This document shows positions 1 to 6,395 of a stretch of 12,068 nt of DNA, piece by piece. The notes below the pieces were generated by a model, which was not told the origin of the DNA, did not search any database, and saw nothing but the letters and a program-made list of their open reading frames with translations. This DNA comes from Phycisphaerae bacterium SM23_33. Its GTDB lineage: Bacteria > Planctomycetota > Phycisphaerae > SM23-33. The stretch covers positions 1 through 12,068 of the forward strand of contig LJUF01000191.1 in NCBI GenBank assembly GCA_001303665.1. The letters run 5' to 3'. Position 1 is the stretch's first letter, and the number at the start of each line of letters is the position of its first letter. A program made the translations under genes and the position numbers.

Positions 1-1149
1 TGGCTGCTGGACCGCACGCGCTCGGCCGGCGGGCTGGCGCCGGTGGACATCGAGCGCTTCTGGGCCGATCAGGAAACCGCCCGGGCCGACCCCTTCGGCA
101 GGGACATCCCCCAGGTGCCGCTGGGGATCATGATGAGCGGGGAGTGTGTCTTCGACGAGCTGGGCGTGCAGGAAGACCCATGGCGCTACCAGCACGACCA
201 GCCCTGGCGGCTGGAGCTGAACCGGGCCTACAACGACAAGGCCGAGAAGATCGTCGGGCGGCGGCTGCTGAGCGAACAGCCGGGCGACCCGGCCAGCCAA
301 TACCACGGGGTCGGCGGGCTGGAGGAGGTCTTCGAGGGCCGGCGCGAATGGCACGCCGGCTCGTGGTGGCTGATGCCGACGGCCCACAGTGAGGAGGAGC
401 TGAAGGCCCTGCTGGACCGGGTCGAGGCCGGCGACGTCCGCGGCACCATCCTGCCGGCCGACTGGGAGGAGCAGAAGGCCCGGCTGGAGCCGGCGGGCGT
501 CAAGCCGAAGCTGTACCGCTCCCAGCGCGGGCCGGTGACCTTCGCCACCTCCATCTACGGGGTGGAGAACCTCATCTTCCTCATCCTGGACAACCCGGAC
601 CTGGCCGGGCGCTTCCGCGACGCCATCCTGCGGGCCATGCTGGAAATCGCCCGCGTGCTGGACGAGGAGGCCGGCTACACGCCGCAGACCGCCCCGCACG
701 GGTTCGGCTTTGCCGACGACAACTGCGCCCTGCTGACGCCCCGGATGTACGAGTTTTTCGGCTATCCCATCCTGAAGGGCATCTTCGATCGCTACAGCCC
801 GGATCCGGGCGACCGGCGCGGCCAGCACAGCGATTCGGCCATGGGCCACATCGTGCCGGTCCTCGGCCGGCTGAACCTGACCGACACCAACTTCGGCCCG
901 ACGGTCATGGTGGACCACATCCGCCGGCACTGCCCTGATGCGGTCATCATGGGCCAGCTCGCCCCCTTCACCTTCAGCCGCAACCACGAGGAAGGCATCG
1001 TGGCGGAGTTCCTCCGGGATTACGACATGGCCAGGCAGAAGCGCGGGCTGCTGTTCACCACGGCCGGCTCGATCAACAACGGCTCCCGGCTGACGGGGAT
1101 GCGGCTGATTATGTCGGCCATTCAGCACTTCGGCCGGTACGACGGGTAA
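1..1149 (+). CDS. Uroporphyrinogen decarboxylase (URO-D) family protein, 5' end outside the window
   Basis: The reading frame is open from the first base, and its first codons (W-L-L-D-R-T-R...) look coding, so the true start probably lies upstream. A GTG at 43 is the first possible internal start and would give 368 residues. Numbering from that GTG, a URO-D-like TIM barrel shows an F-A-D-D segment at 223-226, followed by a helix ending in 'YPILKGIFDRY', then H-S-D-S at 262-265 and G-Q-L near 304. These match the strand-end motifs of the URO-D/MtaA superfamily. The zinc-binding His/Cys set of MtaA/CmuA methyltransferases is not visible: 'HSDS' stands where 'HICG' would be expected. True HemE is shorter and carries a different N-terminus. 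I infer a divergent paralogue of unknown substrate, not heme synthesis. The next gene begins 181 nt later in the same direction. The family call is fairly sure; the function is unknown. Confidence 0.8.
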   Translation, partial: WLLDRTRSAGGLAPVDIERFWADQETARADPFGRDIPQVPLGIMMSGECVFDELGVQEDPWRYQHDQPWRLELNRAYNDKAEKIVGRRLLSEQPGDPASQYHGVGGLEEVFEGRREWHAGSWWLMPTAHSEEELKALLDRVEAGDVRGTILPADWEEQKARLEPAGVKPKLYRSQRGPVTFATSIYGVENLIFLILDNPDLAGRFRDAILRAMLEIARVLDEEAGYTPQTAPHGFGFADDNCALLTPRMYEFFGYPILKGIFDRYSPDPGDRRGQHSDSAMGHIVPVLGRLNLTDTNFGPTVMVDHIRRHCPDAVIMGQLAPFTFSRNHEEGIVAEFLRDYDMARQKRGLLFTTAGSINNGSRLTGMRLIMSAIQHFGRYDG

Positions 1150-1312
1150 CAGCCGGGCACCGGGCAGGAGGCATCGGGCGGCCGAGTGTCCTTCCAGCCA
1201 GGGCTGGCAGTCCCACCCGCCTGCCCGCGGGCCCAGGGGAAAAATCAGTCAGACGACCGCGCGCAAGTGCCGACCAGATTGTAGGCTGTGTGAAGAAGCC
1301 CACAGCGGGCTG

Positions 1313-1320
1313 GGAGGAGG
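1313..1320 (+). promoter_or_regulatory. Strong Shine-Dalgarno of the HD-GYP gene
   Basis: GGAGGAGG lies ten bases before the GTG at 1331. It supports that start over later in-frame codons. A small 5-bp hairpin (AGCCC at 1297-1301 with GGGCT at 1307-1311) sits directly in front. The GGA repeats could also be read as CsrA contact sites, but that is speculation. Confidence 0.6.
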
Positions 1321-1330
1321 CACAGGGCAG

Positions 1331-2209
1331 GTGTCCGGCAGGATCAAGTTCATTGCGGGGACGGGTGAGATTATCCGGGCGGTGGGCATATCGGCGATGG
1401 CCATCGCCCTGGCGGCCTACGCCATGGTCCTCCAGGAGCGCACGCTCAGCGTGGCGGTCCTGGGGGCGATCATCCTTCTGGTGGCGGCCTCGGCCATGCT
1501 CCAGGTCAGCCGGGCCGTCCGCAAGCTCCATCAGGAGCATCGCCAAACCTACCGGGCGGCCATGCGGGCCGAGCGACACTACTTCAAGGTCCTCCGGCGG
1601 ATGATGGCGGCCATCGAAGACCGCGAGCCATACACCCGCGGGCGGAGCAAACGCGTGGGCTACCTCGCCCGGCGGATAGGCGAGCAGATGGGCCTGGACC
1701 CAAGGCAGTGCCGGCTGCTGGGCCTGGCCGCGCAGGTCCACGACATCGGCCTGATGGCCGTGCCCGACCGCATCCTGAACAAGCCCTCCCGGCTGGGCGC
1801 GGCGGAGTATCAGACCGTTCAGAGGCACGCGGAGGTGTCGTATCGGATCCTGGAGCCGCTGAGCTTCCTGGCCGAGGTCCTGCCGGCGGTGCGGCACCAC
1901 CACGAGCGGATGAACGGCACGGGATATCCCTGCGAGCTGAAGGGCCAGGACATTCCCCTCACGGGGCGGATCCTGGCGGTGGCGGACGCCTATGACGCGA
2001 TGACGCACGACCGGCCTCACCGGCCGGCGCTGCCGTCGATCGAGGCGTTACATGAGCTGCGCCGGTGCAGCCCGGCCGGCTTCGACCCGGACTGCGTGGC
2101 CATCCTGGAAGAGATCATGAACATGAGGCAACTGCGAAGGGCTCACAAAGCCGCCGGAGATCCTGCCGAGGCTCCCGCGTCCCCCATCTCGCACGAAGCC
2201 ATCGCCTGA
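1331..2209 (+). CDS. Membrane-anchored HD-GYP domain protein (possible cyclic-di-GMP phosphodiesterase, degenerate site)
   Basis: The 292-residue protein has two predicted membrane helices (about 14-34 and 39-57), a charged helical linker (58-90) and an HD-GYP domain (about 90-265). Family landmarks seen are H137-D138 (VHDIG), H166, H190-H191-E192, the GTGYP signature at 196-200, and ADAYDAMT at 218-225. HD-GYP proteins usually hydrolyse cyclic di-GMP. Two positions depart from the usual pattern. The His of the 'YTxGHSxRV' motif is Arg105, and the Lys of 'HDIGK' is Leu141. Catalysis may therefore be weakened or lost. The GTG start at 1331 is chosen because GGAGGAGG lies at 1313-1320, ten bases upstream, and it leaves the first membrane helix intact. 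The gene converges on csrA with a 29-nt gap. No sensor domain is seen besides the membrane anchor. Confidence 0.85.
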   Translation: MSGRIKFIAGTGEIIRAVGISAMAIALAAYAMVLQERTLSVAVLGAIILLVAASAMLQVSRAVRKLHQEHRQTYRAAMRAERHYFKVLRRMMAAIEDREPYTRGRSKRVGYLARRIGEQMGLDPRQCRLLGLAAQVHDIGLMAVPDRILNKPSRLGAAEYQTVQRHAEVSYRILEPLSFLAEVLPAVRHHHERMNGTGYPCELKGQDIPLTGRILAVADAYDAMTHDRPHRPALPSIEALHELRRCSPAGFDPDCVAILEEIMNMRQLRRAHKAAGDPAEAPASPISHEAIA

Positions 2210-2238
2210 GAAAAACCACCTGCTTCCGGGGCCACGGG

Positions 2239-2505
2239 CTACTTGCCTTTTTGACCACCTTCGCGCGAAGCCTTCGCCTTGCGGTTGGCCAGCGACTCCA
2301 CCACCGGGCGCTTCCCCTCGACGTAGTCCCCAGAGGCCTCTTTCTCCCGACGAATGGCCTCGTACACCTCTTTGCGGTGCACGGCAATATGAGGGGGCGC
2401 CGATATCCCCAGGCGAACCTTGTCACCGCGGATATCCACGATGGTGATCTCGACGTCGTCCCCGATCATGATGCTTTCGTCACGTTGTCTGGACAGCACG
2501 AGCAT
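2239..2505 (-). CDS. csrA: Carbon storage regulator CsrA (translational regulator)
   Basis: CsrA is a small dimeric RNA-binding protein that blocks or alters translation by binding GGA motifs in mRNA leaders. The 88-residue product opens with the family start 'MLVLSRQRDESIMIGDD' and carries 'RLGISAP' at 31-37 and 'AVHRKEVYEAI' at 41-51, which includes the conserved RNA-contact Arg44. The ATG at 2505 is chosen because it begins exactly at the family N-terminus and has AAGGA seven bases upstream. The same frame runs 30 codons further up, to 2595, but that part is not CsrA-like. Usual length is about 60-75 residues; here a Lys/Arg/Gly-rich tail (about 65-88) is added. No fliW or flagellar gene is in the window. 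The gene is convergent with the HD-GYP gene. Confidence 0.95.
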   Translation of the reverse strand: MLVLSRQRDESIMIGDDVEITIVDIRGDKVRLGISAPPHIAVHRKEVYEAIRREKEASGDYVEGKRPVVESLANRKAKASREGGQKGK

Positions 2506-2512
2506 TCCGTTA

Positions 2513-2517
2513 TCCTT
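2513..2517 (-). promoter_or_regulatory. Ribosome binding site fixing the csrA start
   Basis: On the minus strand the bases read AAGGA, seven bases before the ATG that ends at 2505. This decides for the 88-residue form and against the upstream in-frame extension. Confidence 0.6.
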
Positions 2518-2711
2518 CGCCGGGCCAATCCCCCTCAGACCGTCCCGGTTTTGACCGCGGCAAGCCGGCCAACCAGTGCCCGGCCACACCGTCAAACTGG
2601 TTTATCTAATTCTATCGGATACTTACCCCCCTAAGACCACTTATAGGCCCGGCCAAATTGAGATTCCAGCCGCCCGCGGTCCGCCCGCCCGGGCAGGCTT
2701 GGGGCCGCCGG

Positions 2712-2734
2712 GGCGGCGGGCAACGCCCGCCGCC
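2712..2734. repeat. Perfect 10-bp GC hairpin
   Basis: GGCGGCGGGC (2712-2721) is followed by the loop AAC and then by its exact reverse complement (2725-2734). It stands between the minus-strand remnant and csrA. No U-tract follows on either strand, so it does not qualify as a standard intrinsic terminator, though it may still stop or pause transcription. Confidence 0.6.
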
Positions 2735-2775
2735 GCCCGCATCCCGGCCGAGCGAGCGGACCAAGATTCGTAACC

Positions 2776-2792
2776 GGCCCCAAAAACGGGCC
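2776..2792. repeat. Small hairpin just past the end of the decayed minus-strand gene
   Basis: GGCCC (2776-2780) pairs with GGGCC (2788-2792) around a CAAAAAC loop. On the minus strand it lies six bases past the stop of the coding remnant. It could be a leftover terminator, but it has no T-run after the stem. Confidence 0.4.
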
Positions 2793-2797
2793 TTACA

Positions 2798-3391
2798 TCA
2801 GGCCCGCCGGGCGGCCCATTCCTGACTCCGGCGGAAGAACCGCCCGATCTTCTGGCCGGCCTGCTCCCCCAGGCTTTTCCCGACGAAATCCCGACCGTAC
2901 CCGACCGCGATAATTTTTGCTGGATTTTCCCTTCCGGCCTGAAGGTGGCGCAGCATCGCGAGCACCTTGATGTGGGACCGGCCGTCCGACAGGACCACGA
3001 CAACGTCCGGCCGCAAGGCAGACGCCCTCACAGGCGAGAGGCCTGTGCCCCCAGTCATTCACCGCTGAGTATTCGAGCAAGCTCAGGTCCATGAAGAGTT
3101 TGGGCTTGAAGGTGTCGAGCCGCCAATCACTTTCTTGCCCAGGGCCCGCCGGACGGAGAAATTTTGTGTTGGCGGATTCGACCGGATAATGACGATGCAG
3201 AAAAACAGCACCAGCATGATCGCCCGGCCGTGGGCCAGCAGTGAGATGAGCCACGACAGCCCTTGCCGAGTGGAAAGCCATTGGCCGACGCGCACAGCCA
3301 ACGGCGCCGGGCGGACCCGCTCCGCGGACACTTCAGGCTCCTCTTCAGAGGGTCTGGGGAAAGCAGCAGGCGGTCGGCGCGGCCACATCCC
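2798..3391 (-). pseudogene. Frame-shifted remnant of a membrane protein resembling planctomycete vWA-like proteins
   Basis: Read on the minus strand, the first part (about 3391-3130) gives an acidic/Pro-rich stretch. It is followed by 'SWLISLLAHGRAIMLVLFFC', a membrane segment of the 'SWL.SLL.H' type, and then 'RRALGKKVIGG'. In that frame TGA stops follow at 3083-3085 and 3059-3061. The protein-like text continues in another frame as 'LDTFKPKLFMDLSLLEYSAV' and then returns to the first frame as 'LRPDVVVVLSDGRSHIK', 'KIIAVGYG' and a C-terminus at 2798. Two opposite one-base shifts explain this. One base is missing near 3125-3135, and one extra base may lie in the C-run at 3048-3052 (G-run on the minus strand). 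'PDVV.VLSDG' recalls the middle of a vWA fold, but the expected D-x-S-x-S metal site is absent and the spacing is too short. The start at 3391 is only a guess, with no good ribosome site. An intact protein spoiled by sequencing errors is the alternative. Confidence 0.45.
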
Positions 3392-3598
3392 GGAGCCGCG
3401 CGAAACCCGTCTGGGAGGCCGGGCGCGGCATGGCGCCGGGTCCGGCTTGTCCCCGGTCGCTGCTGAAGTCCGGCTGCGCCTCCGCCCGCGGCGGCGTGTG
3501 CAGAATCTGTGAGCCAGGCAGGAGCTATCGGTCAACGCTGCGGGACCGGCAAGCGAAAAGGTTCTTCTGCGCCCGGCGGTTTGGAATAGAATAGCGGC

Positions 3599-4051
3599 AT
3601 GATTCGTTCGGCGAGAATGCCCGACGCGGAAGTGATCTGCGAGCTGGTCAACTACTGGGCCGAGCGCGGGCGCATGCTCCACAGGAGCCTGGAAAGCGTG
3701 TACGAGTCGCTGCGCGACTTCCTGGTCTGCCAGCGAGATGGGCGCGTGGTCGGCTGCGCCGCTTTGAGCATATACTGGAAAGACCTGGGCGAGCTGCGGT
3801 CACTGGCGGTGGCCGCCGACTACGCCGGCCGGCACGTCGGACAGGAACTGCTGCTGCAAGCGATCGAGCAGGCCAGGACGCTGGGGCTGGCACGCATCTT
3901 CGCCCTGACATACGAACCGAAGTTTTTCCAGAAGCTCGGCTTCCGCCCGGTGGACAAGGCCGACCTGCCCTCCAAAGTCTGGCGCGACTGCATCCGCTGC
4001 CCCCGGGCCGACGCCTGCGACGAGGTGGCGATGCTGCTGGAGCTGAGCTGA
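3599..4051 (+). CDS. Short amino-acid N-acetyltransferase (NAGS-type GNAT, ArgA-like)
   Basis: The 150-residue single GNAT domain probably makes N-acetylglutamate from glutamate and acetyl-CoA, the first step of arginine synthesis. It has the N-terminal 'IRSARMPDA' strand, 'LGELRSLAV' (strand 4, about 63-71), the acetyl-CoA loop 'YAGRHVGQELL' (75-85) and 'FFQKLGFRPV' (109-118). The C-terminal 'LPSKVWRDCIRCPRADACDE' (123-142) is the feature I associate with the short argA-type enzymes that lack the kinase-like domain of classical ArgA. The acetyl-CoA loop is unusual: the normal R-G-x-G-x-G pattern reads A-G-R-H-V-G. The ATG at 3599 fits the domain start, but no strong ribosome site precedes it; TAGAAT at about 3585-3590 could be a -10 box. 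The MlaF gene follows 34 nt later. Substrate specificity is inferred from family resemblance only. Confidence 0.75.
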   Translation: MIRSARMPDAEVICELVNYWAERGRMLHRSLESVYESLRDFLVCQRDGRVVGCAALSIYWKDLGELRSLAVAADYAGRHVGQELLLQAIEQARTLGLARIFALTYEPKFFQKLGFRPVDKADLPSKVWRDCIRCPRADACDEVAMLLELS

Positions 4052-4085
4052 GCCGAGGGCTGCTGCCGCCAGCGAAGGGTTGCTC

Positions 4086-4904
4086 ATGCCGAAACGAGAT
4101 GACGCCATCATCCGCCTGAAAGGCGTGCGAAAAACCTTCAACTCGCTGGTCGTCCTGGAAGACCTGACCCTGGATATCTACCGCGGGCAGACCACGGTGG
4201 TCATCGGGCCCAGCGGCTGCGGCAAGACGGTGCTGCTGAAGCACCTGGTGGGGCTGCTCAGGCCGGACAGTGGAAGCATCTTCTTCGACGGGGCGGACAT
4301 CACCCGGCTGTCGGAGTCCGAACTGACGCCCATCCGCCACCGCGTGGGGTTCCTCTTCCAGAGCAGCGCCCTGTTCGACTCCATGACCGTGGCCCAGAAC
4401 GTGTGTCTGCCGCTGATGGAGCACGGCGTGCGCGCGAAAGAATACCTGGAGCAGCGCTGCCGCGAGGTGCTGCGGGTGGTGGGGCTGGACGGGCTCCAGG
4501 GCCGGATGCCGGAGGAGCTTTCCGGCGGGCAGCGCAAGCGCGTGGCCCTGGCCCGGGCCATCGCCCTGAAGCCGGAGGTCATCCTTTACGATGAGCCCAC
4601 CACCGGGCTGGACCCCATCCGCGCCGACCTGATCAACGAACTGATCCTCAAGCTCCAGGCCGAGCTCAAGACCACGGCGCTGGTGGTCACCCACGACATG
4701 AATTCCGCCCGGAAGGTGGCCGACCGCATCGTAATGCTGTACAACGGACGCATCGTGGCGGACACCACGCCCGGGGGCCTGGCGGACGTCAAAGACGAAA
4801 CGGTGGCCCGCTTCGTCGAAGGCCGGGCCACCCAGGAAGAACTGAACGAGCTCACGTACGGTCGGGCATCGCAAGGAAGCGACGATGAGGGAAAAGACGC
4901 GTAA
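4086..4904 (+). CDS. mlaF: ABC transporter ATPase, MlaF-like (lipid trafficking)
   Basis: This is the nucleotide-binding subunit that powers an MCE-type phospholipid transporter at the cytoplasmic face of the inner membrane. In the 272-residue protein the ABC motifs are complete: Walker A GPSGCGKT (41-48), Q-loop Gln92 in 'FLFQSSALFDSMTV', signature LSGGQ (145-149), Walker B 'VILYDEP' (165-171), D-loop 'TTGLDP', and H-loop His203. 'FLFQSSALFDSMTV' and 'DEPTTGLDPI' are typical of the MlaF/Ttg2A group. The ATG at 4086 is preferred over the in-frame TTG at 4080 because GAAGGG at 4074-4079 abuts the TTG but is well spaced from the ATG. The 3' end overlaps the MCE gene by 20 nt, which suggests translational coupling. 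The MlaE permease is not adjacent on either side. Confidence 0.9.
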   Translation: MPKRDDAIIRLKGVRKTFNSLVVLEDLTLDIYRGQTTVVIGPSGCGKTVLLKHLVGLLRPDSGSIFFDGADITRLSESELTPIRHRVGFLFQSSALFDSMTVAQNVCLPLMEHGVRAKEYLEQRCREVLRVVGLDGLQGRMPEELSGGQRKRVALARAIALKPEVILYDEPTTGLDPIRADLINELILKLQAELKTTALVVTHDMNSARKVADRIVMLYNGRIVADTTPGGLADVKDETVARFVEGRATQEELNELTYGRASQGSDDEGKDA

Positions 4905-5958
4905 CCTGCTGGTCGGCTTGACGGTCATCATCGCGCTGGTGCTGCTGGGCGCGATGATCACCCTCTTCCAGGAGCTGCCGGAGTTCGTTCAGGTGGGCTA
5001 CCGCATCCAGGCCCGCTTCCCCAACGCCAGCGGCGCCGGCGAGGGCTCCGACGTGCTGCTGGCCGGGCGGCGGATCGGCCGCGTCACCCGCGTGGAGTTC
5101 ACCGACGGCGACGCCCGCAAGGGCGTGACCTTCACCCTCCTCATCGATCGCGGCGTCAACATCCCCGGCGACGTGAACGCGTACGTCCGCTCGCGCGGGC
5201 TCACCGGCGGGGTGTACGTGGACCTGGTCCCCGACCCGGCCTCGCCCAGGCTGGACCCGATGCCCCACAACCGCGTCTTTGTCCTGGAGGGCAAGTCCCC
5301 GCAGGGCAGCGAGCTGGGCCAGCAGATTCGCCAGGTCCTGAACGAAGTGATGCCGACCGGCCTGGGCGCCGACATCCGGGACACGTTAGCCAGCGTGAAG
5401 ACTCTGGCAGAGACGATGAACAGCTTCCTGACCCCCCCCATGGCCTCCACGGCGCCGCAGGCCACATCCGCCCCGACGCAGCCGGCCCGGCCAAACCTGT
5501 ACCGCACGCTGGCCAAGCTCGACGAGGCCCTGGAGGCGGTCAACAAGACACTTGGTGATCGGGAAAACCAGGACAACCTCAGGGCGGGGCTGGCCAATTT
5601 CAAGGTCGCCGCCGCCGCCGCCGGGGACACCCTGAAGGACGCAAAGGACCTGTTCGGCAAGGCCAAGATCACCTTCCGCGACATCTCCGACGCCACCCGG
5701 TCCGCCTCCGGGCAATTCCAGACGCTCACCGACAAGCTCATCGGCGACGCCGACGAGCTGAGCAAGACCCTCACGCTGCTGCAGCGTTCCGCAGCAAAGA
5801 TCGACGCCGGCGAAGGCTCCGCCGCAAGGTTCGTCAACGACCCGGCCCTCTACGAAAACCTGGTGGAGGCTGCCAGCCAGATGAAGGAGACGCTCAACTC
5901 CCTTCAGAACCTCCTGGACCAGTGGCGAAGGGACGGCGTGAGGGTGAGGTGGCGGTAG
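4885..5958 (+). CDS. mlaD: MCE/MlaD family lipid-binding protein
   Basis: MCE proteins are membrane-anchored periplasmic lipid-binding subunits that form hexameric channels on top of an MlaE/MlaF-type transporter. The 357-residue protein has one N-terminal membrane helix (about 8-28) and an MCE domain (about 39-118) with 'FPNASGAGEGSDVLLAGRRI' and 'GRV'. A helical region follows, with an Ala/Thr/Pro-rich linker around 186-205 and a long alpha-helical C-terminal half. Near the end is 'NDPALYENLVEAASQMKETL', a common MlaD-family tail motif. It is longer than E. coli MlaD (about 180 residues), closer to the larger MCE proteins. The ATG at 4885 has AAGGAAG about six bases upstream and lies inside mlaF. 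Function follows from the family and the neighbouring ATPase; the cargo is unknown. Confidence 0.9.
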   Translation: MREKTRNLLVGLTVIIALVLLGAMITLFQELPEFVQVGYRIQARFPNASGAGEGSDVLLAGRRIGRVTRVEFTDGDARKGVTFTLLIDRGVNIPGDVNAYVRSRGLTGGVYVDLVPDPASPRLDPMPHNRVFVLEGKSPQGSELGQQIRQVLNEVMPTGLGADIRDTLASVKTLAETMNSFLTPPMASTAPQATSAPTQPARPNLYRTLAKLDEALEAVNKTLGDRENQDNLRAGLANFKVAAAAAGDTLKDAKDLFGKAKITFRDISDATRSASGQFQTLTDKLIGDADELSKTLTLLQRSAAKIDAGEGSAARFVNDPALYENLVEAASQMKETLNSLQNLLDQWRRDGVRVRWR

Positions 5959-6083
5959 CCGGCTGGCATCGGACTCATCCTTCGTTTGGGCGCCATTCTG
6001 ACGGCACGCGTCCAGCCCGTCAGCGGCTGCTTGTGCCTCGCCGCCCGTGGGCTTCCAACCGGCGATCCGCGATCCGAAATGAG

Positions 6084-6112
6084 TTGACATGTCCTTCCAG
6101 GGGGGCTACATT
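6084..6112 (+). promoter_or_regulatory. Sigma70-type promoter for the tRNA-Gln/glmU transcript
   Basis: TTGACA (6084-6089, perfect -35) is followed after exactly 17 bases by TACATT (6107-6112, 4 of 6 matches to the -10 consensus). Transcription would begin near 6119, about 170 nt before the tRNA. It faces the tRNA-glmU-prs cluster and is the best promoter-like match I found in the window. Confidence 0.55.
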
Positions 6113-6153
6113 CTCTCCAAGAAGCAGTACAGACCACCCGGTCAGTCGGGCAC

Positions 6154-6180
6154 CTCGCCGCGGCCGCAAGCCGCGGCGGG
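6154..6180 (+). repeat. Hairpin in the tRNA-Gln leader
   Basis: CGCCGCGG (6156-6163) pairs with CCGCGGCG (6171-6178) around a 7-nt loop. One wobble pair and one further pair extend the stem to 10 bp. No T-run follows. Confidence 0.5.
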
Positions 6181-6255
6181 AATGGACGAGCCGGTGGCGG
6201 CCGCTCGTGCAGGCCTCGGACCGGGCCCGTTGCCGCCGTCCGAAGGCTCTGTTTT

Positions 6256-6285
6256 CGGCCCCGACGGGCCGGCTCGGCGGCCGAG
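6256..6285 (+). repeat. Two tandem small hairpins directly before tRNA-Gln
   Basis: CGGCCC/GGGCCG (6256-6261 with 6266-6271, loop CGAC) is followed at once by CTCGG/CCGAG (6273-6277 with 6281-6285, loop CGG), ending five bases before the tRNA. They may guide 5' processing of the tRNA precursor; this is inference. Confidence 0.45.
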
Positions 6286-6289
6286 TCAC

Positions 6290-6361
6290 TACCCGGTGGT
6301 GTAATTGGTAACACACGAGGTTTTGGTCCTCGCATTCCAGGTTCGAGTCCTGGCCGGGTAG
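6290..6361 (+). tRNA. tRNA-Gln, anticodon UUG
   Basis: The 72 nt fold into a full cloverleaf. The acceptor stem is TACCCGG (6290-6296) with CCGGGTA (6354-6360), and the D stem is GTGT/ACAC around an AATTGGTA loop. The anticodon stem is CGAGG (6316-6320) with CCTCG (6328-6332), with a 7-nt loop TTTTGGT. The anticodon TTG at 6323-6325 reads glutamine CAA (and CAG by wobble). The T stem is CCAGG/CCTGG with loop TTCGAGT. The discriminator base is G6361. The 3' CCA is not encoded, so it must be added after transcription. All stems are perfectly paired. It lies 34 nt before glmU on the same strand and may be cut from a shared transcript. Confidence 0.97.
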
Positions 6362-6395
6362 CTTCATTGAGGCCAGGAAACAGGCAACGGAGCGC

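Larger units (their letters stand above)
2506..2797. other. Hairpin-rich intergenic region upstream of csrA
   Basis: There is no convincing gene here. On the minus strand a TAGAAT hexamer (plus 2609-2614) could be a -10 box about 100 nt before csrA, but no good -35 box is seen 17 bases upstream. The region then holds several inverted repeats: an outer 7-bp pair (GGTCCGC 2678-2684 with GCGGACC 2756-2762), a perfect 10-bp stem with a 3-nt loop (2712-2734), and GGCCC/GGGCC (2776-2792). None is followed by a T-run. Confidence 0.5.
5959..6289 (+). other. Leader region between mlaD and tRNA-Gln, no gene seen
   Basis: I see no convincing protein gene in these 331 bases. A 71-codon frame from 6089 has no family resemblance and runs into the tRNA. 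The stretch holds a good promoter (6084-6112) and three GC-rich hairpins (6154-6180, 6256-6271, 6273-6285) that would form in the transcript ahead of the tRNA. Confidence 0.6.

Noticed and set aside
1194..1232. Small inverted repeats after the URO-D gene
   Set aside because: The stems are 5 bp or plain GC palindromes with no T-run, too weak to call terminators.
2239..2260. Possible terminator after the HD-GYP gene (short stem before TTTTT at about 2248-2252)
   Set aside because: The stem has only three to four pairs, and the T-run lies inside the csrA coding end.
3135..3512. Plus-strand frame of 125 codons opposite the minus-strand remnant
   Set aside because: Its text is Arg/Gly-rich without motifs, while the opposite strand shows membrane and vWA-like motifs.
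3648..4961. Minus-strand frame of 437 codons opposite the acetyltransferase and mlaF
   Set aside because: It is antisense to two clear families on the plus strand and is low-complexity.
6089..6304. 71-codon plus-strand frame starting inside the promoter
   Set aside because: It starts on the -35 box, runs into tRNA-Gln, is low-complexity Pro/Gly/Ala, and has no ribosome site.
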